A stretch of DNA of 64,000 bases from CAYOSF01 sp964406605 (GTDB taxonomy: Bacteria > Chloroflexota > Dehalococcoidia > DSTF01 > RBG-16-68-14): contig CAYOSF010000012.1 in assembly GCA_964406605.1 (NCBI GenBank), forward strand, positions 97,049 through 161,048. The letters are read 5' to 3'. Below the pieces are notes generated by a model. The model saw only the letters and a program-made list of their open reading frames with translations, made no database searches and had not been told where the DNA came from. Below are positions 36,319 through 43,736 of this stretch, piece after piece. The position numbers and the translations under genes were made by a program. Position 1 is the stretch's first letter. Each line of letters opens with the position of its first letter.

Positions 36319-37269
36319 ATGTCGAAGGTTATCGATCTGGAACTGGACCTTCCCTTCACAAGCGAGGAGCAGATCGCGGCCGGGTTGAAGCAGGCCATGC
36401 TGACCCGGGGAGACAAGGGCGTGGCCAACTACCTCAACATCTTCGGGCCCAGGAGAGCGCGCGCCCTCGGGCTCACCCTGGAGGACTTGGAGCGGATGTG
36501 GGAGGAGCTCTCCCCAGACGAGTTTGACAGCCGGGTCAAGGAGAAGGCAAAGGGGCTCGCCGTTTCACTTCCCCAGTTCGTGGAGCAACTGGACGAGGCG
36601 GGAGTCGAGTGGGGTGTCATCCAAGCAGGAACGAACGATATGACCGCCGAGATCGTATCCCAGTTCCCCGGCAAGTTCATCGGCCAGGCGATGGTCAACC
36701 CGCACCGCGGTATGGAGGCGGTCAGAGAGCTGGAGAGATGTGTCAAGGAAATGGGCATGACGTCCTTCTATGCCTCCCCCTTCAGGTACGGGATCCGCGC
36801 GAACGACAAGAAGTTCTACCCCCTATACGCTAAGGCCGTGGAGCTAGGCATCCCGGTCTTCGTCTACGCGACCATGAACTACCGGACAGACTTCCCGATG
36901 GACGTCGGCCGGCCTCTCTATCTTGATGAGGTTGCGAGGGACTTCCCCGAGATGAAGATCGTCGCCGGCTGCGGCGGCTGGCCCTGGGTGCCGGAGATGA
37001 TCGGCGTGGCCCGCCGGCACCAGAACGTCTACATCGACATGGCGGCGCAGCGCCCCAAGTACCTCGCCGCGCCAGGCTCCGGATGGGAGATGCTCATGCA
37101 GTTCGGCAACACGCTGCTGCAGGACCGGGTCGTCTTCGCCTCAGGCTGGATGAACTACCAGATGCCGATCAAGGAGGTGATCGAGGAGATGAGGGCGCTC
37201 CCCCTGAAGGAGGAGGTCAAGGAGAAGTGGCTGTACAAGAACGCGGCCGGGCTTCTCCAGCTCGGCTAG
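36319..37269 (+). CDS. Amidohydrolase-fold protein with degenerate metal site
   Basis: 316 aa, like the ACMSD/amidohydrolase_2 group in overall order (IGQAMVNPHRGMEAVRELERCV, GIPVFVYATMNYR, YLDEVARDFPEMKIVAGCGGWPW, NVYIDMAAQRPKY, VVFASGWM). Key ligands are missing: the N-terminal HxH is DLELD, the family's HxGG reads CGGWPW, and the C-terminal Asp position is SGWM. It may be a non-metal or non-catalytic member. GGCAGGAT lies just before the ATG. Confidence 0.75.
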   Translation: MSKVIDLELDLPFTSEEQIAAGLKQAMLTRGDKGVANYLNIFGPRRARALGLTLEDLERMWEELSPDEFDSRVKEKAKGLAVSLPQFVEQLDEAGVEWGVIQAGTNDMTAEIVSQFPGKFIGQAMVNPHRGMEAVRELERCVKEMGMTSFYASPFRYGIRANDKKFYPLYAKAVELGIPVFVYATMNYRTDFPMDVGRPLYLDEVARDFPEMKIVAGCGGWPWVPEMIGVARRHQNVYIDMAAQRPKYLAAPGSGWEMLMQFGNTLLQDRVVFASGWMNYQMPIKEVIEEMRALPLKEEVKEKWLYKNAAGLLQLG

Positions 37270-37294
37270 CCGCGCCGCTCCGGCCCGGCCTCCC

Positions 37295-37924
37295 CTAGGG
37301 CTTGGTGGCGGTGATCAGACGGATGGTCCCCAACGGTCCGAAGTCCTCCCGTCGAGCGTCCACGCCCAACTCCCGCAGCGCCGCGACCTCATCGCGGATG
37401 ATGTCGCCCTCCAGTCGCCACAGCCCAGCGCCCAGGCGAGTGGACAGTCCTCCGCGTTGAGCCTCCCCCACGGTGGTGAAGGCGAGCGACCCGCCGGCCT
37501 CCAGCACCCGCAACATCTCGCCGAGAGCACTCTCCAGGTCCGGCATGGCGTTGACCGCGAACGTGCTCACGACGCTCTCGAAGGCGCCGTCTCGGAAGGG
37601 CAGGTGTTCGACATCGCCGCACACGAGCGCGGCCTCGAAGCGCCCTTCCTTCCGCCGCCGGGCCGCCCGAGTGAGCATATCCTGGGAAAGATCGAAGCCC
37701 GTGGCCTGACCACGGGCGGCCAGCCGCGCCAGCAGCGCTCCGGTGCCGCAGCCGACATCCAGCACGCGACCCCGCGCGTGGGGAAGCACGCGGTCCTGCC
37801 ATCCCCGCCAGCGGGCGAGCGAGAAGAGCCGGGTGACGGCGTCGTACACGGGCGCGAAGCGGCGATACAGCCGCTGCGTGCGCCGGGTGACGCCTCGATT
37901 GCCCGAGAGCGGTTCAGAGCTCAT
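37295..37924 (-). CDS. Class I SAM-dependent methyltransferase
   Basis: 209 aa. Motif I is VLDVGCGTGALLARLA, followed by GFDLSQDML, GDVEHLPFRDGAFESVVSTFAVN and EMLRVLEAGGSLAFTTVG. This is the UbiE/phospholipid-methyltransferase-like pattern, with YRRFAPVYDAVTRLFS before the Rossmann fold. The acceptor may be a lipid or quinone; it is not determined. Confidence 0.87.
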   Translation of the reverse strand: MSSEPLSGNRGVTRRTQRLYRRFAPVYDAVTRLFSLARWRGWQDRVLPHARGRVLDVGCGTGALLARLAARGQATGFDLSQDMLTRAARRRKEGRFEAALVCGDVEHLPFRDGAFESVVSTFAVNAMPDLESALGEMLRVLEAGGSLAFTTVGEAQRGGLSTRLGAGLWRLEGDIIRDEVAALRELGVDARREDFGPLGTIRLITATKP

Positions 37925-38094
37925 CTGGATGTGCTATCCGCAAGGGACGCGTCGGACCCACACCCGTGCCAGCATACTCTCCCGCCGCCGGGCCGTCCAC
38001 GGGTACGGCCGGATCTGACCGGCGGAGTCTGGGCGGGCGCAGCTCAACAGGCGGACGACGCGCGAGACCAAGCGCCGTCCCGTTGGGGCGCTCC

Positions 38095-38409
38095 TCAGGT
38101 CCCCTTCAGCTCTGCAAGGCGCTCGCGAACACCCTTCGCTTCCGCCTCCAGATCCTTCAAGTACTGCTCGAGTATCGCGGCCTCGTCCTCCGCGGTCGAG
38201 AACCAGCGGCGGAAGCCGAACGCGTGCTCTCCGCCGCAGTGGCACTGTGTGTGCCCCCCACCGCAGCAGCACCCTGAGCCACCTCCCCCGCCGTCATGCC
38301 CGCAACAACAGCGGTTTGACCGATGCCCGCAGCCGCAGCCGTGCCCCGGGTGTCCCCCGCCGCAGCAGCACCCTGAGCCGCCTCCGCAACCGTGATGACC
38401 TCTACACAT
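38095..38409 (-). CDS. Cys/His/Gly-rich putative metal-binding protein
   Basis: 104 aa. The first ~62 residues have 15 Cys and about 9 His in a Gly background, with a repeated unit GGGSGCCCGGGH (twice) and CHC/CGCG motifs. The last ~40 residues form a coiled coil (EDEAAILEQYLKDLEAEAKG) like that in DUF5320 proteins. It is probably a metal-sequestering protein, metallothionein-like in composition only. AAGGAGG seven bases before ATG 38409 decides the start. It lies 55 bases after the ArsR-family gene on the same strand and is probably in its operon. Confidence 0.7.
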   Translation of the reverse strand: MCRGHHGCGGGSGCCCGGGHPGHGCGCGHRSNRCCCGHDGGGGGSGCCCGGGHTQCHCGGEHAFGFRRWFSTAEDEAAILEQYLKDLEAEAKGVRERLAELKGT

Positions 38410-38464
38410 GCGCACACCTCCTTCGCGGTGTTTCTTCCTCGCTCAGCCTCGCGAGCTGATGACC

Positions 38465-38887
38465 TTAGCTCCTTCGCCGGCGGCCAGCCCGCTTCACCGA
38501 CGCCGTCCTCCCGTCATGCATGTGCTCTGCCCGACAGGCCGACCGGCCGGACGCGGCCGCCCGCCTTGGCCGCCCGCCGCCGGACGACGCTATGAACTCG
38601 TCTCCAAGCACGGCCAGGGCCTGTTCCCGATACGCCGCAAGCGTTTCCGCATTGAGACGATAGTGCACGTGATAGCCCCGGCGCTCCCCGATGACCAGGT
38701 CCGCTGCCCGGAGCACCCGCAGGTGCTGCGAGACCGCCGGCTGCGATACACCCAGCTCAGCAACCAGCGCGTTCACGCAGAGCGCGTCCTCCGGCTCCAG
38801 ATCCGCCAGAAGCTTGACCAAGCGCAGACGTGTCCCGTCGCCGAGTGCCCTATAGACCAGAACAAGACGGTCCAATCCGTCCAGCAT
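38465..38887 (-). CDS. ArsR/SmtB-family metal-responsive repressor
   Basis: About 140 aa winged-helix repressor (YRALGDGTRLRLVKLLADLE, LGVSQPAVSQHLRVLRAADLV recognition helix, GERRGYHVHYRL wing). A Cys sits at the alpha3-type position (ALCVNAL), and the C-terminal tail has CRAEHMHD, a possible metal site. ATG 38887 is favoured because AGGTGAT lies eight bases before it; ATG 38893 and GTG 38896 are also in frame. Its promoter overlaps a perfect palindrome, and the Cys-rich protein gene follows. A metal-induced two-gene unit is inferred. Confidence 0.9.
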   Translation of the reverse strand: MLDGLDRLVLVYRALGDGTRLRLVKLLADLEPEDALCVNALVAELGVSQPAVSQHLRVLRAADLVIGERRGYHVHYRLNAETLAAYREQALAVLGDEFIASSGGGRPRRAAASGRSACRAEHMHDGRTASVKRAGRRRRS

Positions 38888-38898
38888 GTTCATCACCT

Positions 38899-38916
38899 AA
38901 TAAGTATAGACTTATT
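38899..38916. promoter_or_regulatory. ArsR operator palindrome
   Basis: AATAAGTATAGACTTATT is a perfect 7-4-7 inverted repeat. It overlaps the -10 box of the arsR-like gene, so repressor binding would block RNA polymerase. Confidence 0.75.
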
Positions 38917-38931
38917 TCGATTGCCCGTCAA
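38903..38931 (-). promoter_or_regulatory. Sigma-70-type promoter of the arsR-like gene
   Basis: On the minus strand TTGACG (38931-38926), a 17-base spacer and TATACT (38908-38903) make a near-consensus promoter just upstream of the repressor gene. Confidence 0.7.
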
Positions 38932-39102
38932 GACGGCCAGAAAGAGGCGCTCCGCGCAGCCTTCCTGGTCGCCCAAGAAAAGCGCAATAGCCTGGGCCCA
39001 AACCTCGCTCGCATGCATCGGGGCCCTTCTACGGAAGCGCGACCCGTGTCCGCCCTGCCCCGCCGGATGCGCCCGCAGTCCTCAGATGCTAGACTGCCGC
39101 CC

Positions 39103-40053
39103 GTGGAGCGCCCCGACCTGGCTGCCATCCAAGCCGCCGCCGAGCGGCTGCGACCGTTCATCCACCGCACCCCCATCGTCACGTCGCGATTGCTCGATGA
39201 GATCGCGGGCCGCCACGTCCTGCTCAAGGCGGAGTGCCTTCAGAAGACGGGCTCGTTCAAGATCCGAGGCGCTACCACGGCGCTTGCGGAGCTAGGCGAG
39301 GAGGCGCGCCGGGCCGGCGTCGTCGCCCACTCGAGCGGTAATCACGCCCAGGCTGTGGCCCTCGCGGCCGGCCAGCTCGGCATTGATGCCGTCATCGTGA
39401 TGCCCGAAGACTCGAACCGCTTGAAGGTCGAGGCGACGCTCGGCTACGGCGCGACCGTCGACCAAGACGGCGTCACAACTGCCAACCGAGACAAGCGCGC
39501 CGACGAGTACGTGGAGCAGGGCCGGCATCTCATCCATCCCTTCGATAACTGGTCCGTGATCACGGGGCAGGGAACGCTCGGGCTCGAGGTTGCGCAAGAC
39601 GCGCCGGAGGACGCGAAGCTGGTGCTCCTCCCCATCGGCGGCGGGGGCGTCATGTCGGGCAGCGCCATCGCTCTGCGTGCCCTGCGGCCGGACATCCGCA
39701 TCATCGGCGTCGAGCCGGAGGACTGCGCGGCGGCCAAGGCCTCGCGGGAGGCCGGCAGGCGCGTCGGCGTACCCCCCGCGCCCACCGTCGCGGACGGCGC
39801 GCGGGTCAGCGTAGGCGAGAAGGCATGGTCGGTCATCTCCGAACTCGTCGACGACCTGGTGACCGTCAGCGACGACGAGATCATGCGGGCGGTGCACCTG
39901 ATCCTTACCCGCACCAAGCTGGTGGTGGAGCCGACGGGCGCCATGACAGTCGCTGCGTTGCTGTCGCGCCCCCTCCCGGCCGGCACGGCGGTGGCCGTCC
40001 TCTCCGGCGGCAACCTCGATCCAACGACCCTGGCGAAGACCGCGAGCGCCTGA
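39103..40053 (+). CDS. Threonine/serine dehydratase-like PLP enzyme
   Basis: 316-aa fold type II PLP enzyme (threonine ammonia-lyase/serine racemase group). The PLP lysine is in KTGSFKIRGA, and the phosphate-binding loops SSGNHAQAVA and GGGGVMSG are present. No C-terminal ACT domain follows, so it is the catabolic/short type rather than the feedback-regulated biosynthetic IlvA. The GTG at 39103 begins the conserved part (ERPDLAAIQAAAERL); an ATG at 39067 is in frame. No clear ribosome site. Confidence 0.88.
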   Translation: MERPDLAAIQAAAERLRPFIHRTPIVTSRLLDEIAGRHVLLKAECLQKTGSFKIRGATTALAELGEEARRAGVVAHSSGNHAQAVALAAGQLGIDAVIVMPEDSNRLKVEATLGYGATVDQDGVTTANRDKRADEYVEQGRHLIHPFDNWSVITGQGTLGLEVAQDAPEDAKLVLLPIGGGGVMSGSAIALRALRPDIRIIGVEPEDCAAAKASREAGRRVGVPPAPTVADGARVSVGEKAWSVISELVDDLVTVSDDEIMRAVHLILTRTKLVVEPTGAMTVAALLSRPLPAGTAVAVLSGGNLDPTTLAKTASA

Positions 40054-40142
40054 GGCGTCGGCGTGCCGGCGCCGTGCTAGAATGACTCCCGTACACGGGA
40101 GACTCGACAGGTCTCACCGCTCCACCACCGGAGGTGTCGACC

Positions 40143-40601
40143 ATGACCATCGAGCCGCCAACCGCAGAGGACCAGCAGCGGGTGTCCCCCGCGAATCTGC
40201 AGAAGATGCGTAAGTTCGTTGAGAACTTCGCGCGCAAGAGTGGTAGTTATCTCCATCCTCAGTCCGAAGTCACGGACTACCTTGTCATCGGCCTGGCGAA
40301 GCACATCGATGAAGTTGGGCGGCCTCTCTGCCCCTGCAACTTCTACGAGGACAAGGCGGAGGAGGCGAAGTCCAGCACCTGGGTCTGCCCGTGCGAGGAG
40401 ATGCAGAAATACAAGTACTGCCACTGAATGCTCTTCTGCAATTCGGAAGGTCTTCCGATTACAGAACACCTGCCGGAGGGGCACGAAGGCCGGGAAGCGT
40501 ACGGTTTGGTGACGGACCCCCATCCCGACAAAGGGCGAGCCCTCGGACGGCTGGAGGAGAAACAGGGGCGCACGATCGACAAGGGAGGCAAGGGTCAGTA
40601 G
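40143..40601 (+). CDS. Ferredoxin-thioredoxin reductase catalytic subunit, predicted selenoprotein (Sec95 at TGA 40425)
   Basis: Iron-sulfur enzyme passing electrons from ferredoxin to thioredoxin-type disulfides. The classic pattern CPC-x16-CPC-x8-CHC is present with exact spacing: CPC at 63-65, CPC at 82-84, then C93-H94 and a TGA codon where the last Cys belongs. In the same frame after TGA the protein continues MLFCNSEGLPITEHLPEGHE and ...REAYGLVTDPHPDKGRAL, normal FTR C-terminal sequence, to a TAG at 40599. In plant-type FTR this last Cys (Synechocystis C87) forms the active disulfide with the second Cys of the first CPC. A SECIS-like hairpin follows the TGA. GGAGGTG before the ATG sets the start. 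If TGA acts as stop, the product is an inactive 94-mer. Confidence 0.88.
40436..40464 (+). promoter_or_regulatory. Predicted bacterial SECIS hairpin
   Basis: The upper stem UCGGAA/UUCCGA (40443-40448 with 40453-40458) closes a GGUC tetraloop. U42 of 40442 is bulged. The lower stem CUGCAA/UUACAG (40436-40441 with 40459-40464) has one mismatch. The loop starts 21 bases after the TGA; bacterial SECIS loops lie about 16-37 bases after it and begin with G. The AGGUCU apex equals that of the E. coli fdhF element. Confidence 0.8.
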
Positions 40602-40704
40602 CGCCGCTTGGATCGCGGTTGACGCCCAAGCGGCGAACCCCGGCCGCTCACCGGCGATGCATGGGCGAGGAGTGTGGCGCGCTCCATGGTCCGGGTCGCT
40701 GTAG

Positions 40705-40733
40705 TTGCCCGCCCGATCGAGACAGTGTAGACT
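40705..40733 (+). promoter_or_regulatory. Possible promoter of the SCP-x thiolase gene
   Basis: TTGCCC, a 17-base spacer and TAGACT (4 of 6 matches each), about 110 bases before the start codon. Confidence 0.3.
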
Positions 40734-40845
40734 CCAGCGGAACGGCGGCGAAGCAGATCGCCACTGGGTATCGGATACGGGACTGAGGGCTCCTGGCCTT
40801 CGGCAGGCCGGCAGCCACGGTACATAGCGAGAAAGGAAGAATCAG

Positions 40846-42039
40846 ATGGGGAGGAAGGTATACGTAGTCGGCGTCGGCATGACCAAGTTCGAGAAGCCGT
40901 TCTCGAGGGAATGGGACTACCCGGACATGGCAAAGGAAGCCGGCGGGAAAGCGCTGGCAGACGCCGGCATCTCGTACGATGAGATCGAGCAGGCCTGCGC
41001 TGGCTACTGCTACGGTGACTCGACGTGCGGTCAACGGGCAGTGTACGAACTCGGGCTCACCGGCATTCCCATTTACAACGTAAACAACAACTGCGCGACC
41101 GGGTCGAGCGCTCTTCTCATGGCAAAGCAGTTCGTCGAGGGTGGCATCTCAGACTGTGTGCTGGCGATCGGTTTCGAAAAGATGGAAAAGGGCTCGCTGG
41201 GCGTCAAGTACACCGACCGCGCGAACCCCATGGAGTGGCACGTCAAGCTCATGGGCGAGCTGCGCGGCTTCGCGCCGGCGCCCCCCATGCCGCAGATGTT
41301 CGGCAACGCCGGGCGCGAGCATATGGAGAAGTACGGTACCACCGCGCTACAGTTCGCCAAGATCGGCCACAAGAACCACAAGCACTCTGTGAACAACCCG
41401 TACTCGCAGTTCCAAGACGAGTACACGCTGGACCAGATCCTGGAAGCGCAGATGATCCACGAACCGCTCACCAAGCTCCAGTGCTGTCCGACCTCTGACG
41501 GCTCGGCAGCCGCTCTGGTAGCCAGTGAGGACTTCGTCCGCAAGCACAAGCTGGAGTCGCAGGCCGTCGAGATCCTCGGCATTGCGATGGCCACCGACAT
41601 GTCGAGCACCTTCGAGGACAAGAGCTGCATCAAGATGGTGGGGGCTGACCTGAGCCGGAAGGCGGCGCTGTCCGTATACGAGCAGTCAGGTCTCGGGCCG
41701 GAGAACGTGGACGTAATCGAGCTCCACGACTGCTTCTCCACCAACGAGATGATCAGCTACGAGGCGCTCGGTCTCTGCGAGGAGGGCAAGGGCGGACAGC
41801 TCATCGATGAGGGCGCTGTCACCTACGGCGGGAAGTGGGTCGTCAACCCGTCTGGCGGCCTCATCTCGAAAGGCCACCCGCTCGGCGCCACCGGTCTCGC
41901 TCAGTGCTGCGAGCTCAACTGGCAGCTCCGCGGCCTCGCGGAGAAGCGCCAGGTCGAGGGCGCCAAGGTAGGGCTCGGCCACAACGTGGGCCTTGGCGGC
42001 GCCTCCGTCGTGACCATGTATAGGAGAATGCAGCAATAG
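40846..42039 (+). CDS. SCP-x type thiolase with intact catalytic Cys
   Basis: 397-aa lipid-transfer-type thiolase that would cleave or form 3-ketoacyl-CoA. The nucleophile is in NNNCATGSSAL. The other sites are HDCFS, the ISKGHPLGATG histidine and GLGGASVV. Unlike the two other thiolase-like genes in this window, it is not beside a DUF35 partner; a cupin gene follows about 100 bases later. AAAGGAAG lies 7-8 bases before the ATG. Its exact acyl substrate is unknown. Confidence 0.93.
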   Translation: MGRKVYVVGVGMTKFEKPFSREWDYPDMAKEAGGKALADAGISYDEIEQACAGYCYGDSTCGQRAVYELGLTGIPIYNVNNNCATGSSALLMAKQFVEGGISDCVLAIGFEKMEKGSLGVKYTDRANPMEWHVKLMGELRGFAPAPPMPQMFGNAGREHMEKYGTTALQFAKIGHKNHKHSVNNPYSQFQDEYTLDQILEAQMIHEPLTKLQCCPTSDGSAAALVASEDFVRKHKLESQAVEILGIAMATDMSSTFEDKSCIKMVGADLSRKAALSVYEQSGLGPENVDVIELHDCFSTNEMISYEALGLCEEGKGGQLIDEGAVTYGGKWVVNPSGGLISKGHPLGATGLAQCCELNWQLRGLAEKRQVEGAKVGLGHNVGLGGASVVTMYRRMQQ

Positions 42040-42141
42040 CGGGAGCTGGGGCCCTCGCGAACACGACGGGGCGCAAGGCGCTTCGGCGACCTGGACCCCA
42101 TGGATTGAGATCGAACAGCACGGGAGGGGGCCTGCGAACTC

Positions 42142-42489
42142 ATGGCCAAAAAGGAGAAACCGAAAGGCGACGAAGGCCTCAGGGGCACGGTCGCCAGGCT
42201 GATCGACTTGGTCGACTACCAGGAAGGCGCGGTTGTGAGCCGCCAGGTCGTCAGCGGCAGCGCGGCCACGGTGACCATGTTCGCCTTCGACCGGGGCGAA
42301 GGCCTCAGCGAGCACACGACGCCCTTCGATGCCATGGCCCAAGTCCTTGAGGGTGAAGCCGAGATCACCATCGCCGACAGACCATTGAGGGTGAAGGCGG
42401 GCGAGTTGGTGGTCATGCCGGCCAATGAGCCGCACGCGGTACTGGCCACGACCCGGTTCAAGATGCTCCTGACGATGATCAAGTCATAG
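42142..42489 (+). CDS. Small cupin-domain protein
   Basis: 115-aa single-domain beta-barrel. The cupin motifs are GEGLSEHTTPFDAMAQVLEGE (motif 1, with one His and Asp) and AGELVVMPANEPHAVLA (motif 2, His conserved). Proteins like this bind a metal and act as sensors, isomerases or dioxygenases; function unknown. It lies 102 bases after the thiolase in the same direction. Confidence 0.85.
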   Translation: MAKKEKPKGDEGLRGTVARLIDLVDYQEGAVVSRQVVSGSAATVTMFAFDRGEGLSEHTTPFDAMAQVLEGEAEITIADRPLRVKAGELVVMPANEPHAVLATTRFKMLLTMIKS

Positions 42490-42538
42490 CACCTTTCGAA
42501 CCGCAGGGCCGACCGTGGGAGAGTGTTTCTGCGCGATA

Positions 42539-42832
42539 CTAGCGCGAAGCCCGCTTGCGTCTCCGTACTCTTCGGCGCGCCGCTGGCTGGGCATACACCT
42601 TGTTGCCCATATGCCAGTGCCTCCAGGCCGTCTTCTGTTCTCTGGCCGCCCTGGTGACCAGAGCCTTGATCCCCCTCACCGACCTTCCCTTGTCGGCCTC
42701 CATCTCGAGAACCATGCCCGCCGGCAGATCGGCCATCTTCGCCTTGAGAGCCTCAAGGTCTTCATTGGCCTTCCCGGATGCCGAAGGCCGCGGGACCTCG
42801 GTATCCTTCCGAACGCTGATCTTCAGTGCCAT
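42539..42832 (-). CDS. Small basic hypothetical protein
   Basis: 97 aa with a mixed N-terminal half (ALKISVRKDTEVPRPSASGK, then a short helical stretch) and a strongly basic end (AARRRVRRRKRASR), suggesting nucleic-acid binding. GGAAGGAG lies 8-9 bases before ATG 42832, and a TATACT-like -10 box is at 42899-42894. I do not recognise a family. Confidence 0.55.
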   Translation of the reverse strand: MALKISVRKDTEVPRPSASGKANEDLEALKAKMADLPAGMVLEMEADKGRSVRGIKALVTRAAREQKTAWRHWHMGNKVYAQPAARRRVRRRKRASR

Positions 42833-43186
42833 TGGGACGTCTCCTTCCGGCAAGCTGTTTGCTCGTTCTCCAGACTTCCTTCAAGTATACCCCGTCCCGC
42901 CCGTTCGCCAAGGGACCGGAAACGCATGCCCTTCAAGGCAACATTCGGATTGCCCACCCCAGGCAGCACGGGTGCGACGTGGACCATCGGCGCCGGGTGA
43001 CACCCGTCACCGGCCGAACTTCCAGCGTTCCCAAGACCGGACGCGCGGTTCGCCGTGACTTCAGTCGTGACCTGAAGCGGAGAGGACGAAGGGTGACAGG
43101 GAGAACCGATGTGGGTTGCCCAGCCGGTTCCCTTGACTCCGGCCGGCGGCACGTGCTCACCGCGGTCCTAGTGCGCCGGAACCCGC
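42833..43186. other. Intergenic stretch
   Basis: Apart from the upstream signals of the small basic gene, nothing is recognised. A 208-codon plus-strand frame crosses here, but its Arg/Pro-rich composition looks non-coding. Confidence 0.3.
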
Positions 43187-43378
43187 CTACTGTGGTTCTG
43201 GGCCGCCGCCCGAGGATCCGCCGGAAGCGGCCACGAAGACCCGGTAGAGACGCCCGACAGCACTGTCCGGGGCCGTGGGCTCATCCAACTGACTCAGGCG
43301 CTCTCGGAGTCGGCGCTTCTCTCTTTGTACTTGTTCCTCCAGGCGAGCAAGGCCCGGCGGGGTTTCGCTTTCCTGCAA
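43187..43378 (-). CDS. Possible small coiled-coil protein
   Basis: 63 codons starting at TTG (GGAG nine bases upstream; a TGA is just before it). The middle reads LARLEEQVQREKRRLRERLS, a strong heptad pattern, and the end is Gly/Ser-rich. About 50 bases upstream on the same strand a separate short frame encodes a single hydrophobic segment, so a frameshifted membrane/coiled-coil gene is possible. Not recognised. Confidence 0.3.
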   Translation of the reverse strand: MQESETPPGLARLEEQVQREKRRLRERLSQLDEPTAPDSAVGRLYRVFVAASGGSSGGGPEPQ

Positions 43379-43650
43379 AGCTCACGTCTCCCTCTTGTCT
43401 CGTCGCCAAACGTGCCAATCAGACCAAGAACGCGGCGCTGGCGGCGCCATAACAGACGGCGGCCGAGAACGAGCAGATGAGGGCCAACTTTCTGCCAGCG
43501 CGGTGCTCGCGCCCCACCGAGGCCATGCGTGCCATGCCCTCCTGTGGTGCCAAACGCCAGCGTTCCCGCATGCGGATCCAGGGCAGCGCACACATGCCGT
43601 CCCATGCGAACTCCCCATGCCGAATGGGGGTTCGGGCCCGCAGAATCGGC
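43379..43650. other. Intergenic stretch
   Basis: It holds the hydrophobic minus-strand frame mentioned for the preceding entry (MASVGREHRAGRKLALIC...). No supported gene otherwise. Confidence 0.25.
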
Positions 43651-43679
43651 TTGACCCACAGCACAGTTGCTCCTAACCT
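43651..43679 (+). promoter_or_regulatory. Probable promoter of the ABC substrate-binding gene
   Basis: TTGACC (5 of 6), a 17-base spacer and TAACCT, ending 57 bases before the start codon. Confidence 0.45.
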
Positions 43680-43736
43680 AATGAGCAAGATCCACGCAGG
43701 GAAGGTTCTCAAACGTAGCTTGAAAGGAGGCTGGCT

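Noticed and set aside
40143..40427. Reading the FTR gene as a normal 94-residue protein ending at TGA
   Set aside because: It would lose the last CHC cysteine and the conserved C-terminus, which continues in frame after the TGA; a SECIS-like hairpin is also present.
40425..40427. Frameshift or simple nonsense mutation explaining the FTR TGA
   Set aside because: No frame change is needed, the TGA replaces exactly the Cys, and the 57 downstream codons show no other stop. A sequencing error at one base cannot be fully excluded.
42826..43452. 208-codon plus-strand ORF
   Set aside because: Arg/Pro-rich, no domain pattern, and it overlaps better candidates on the other strand.
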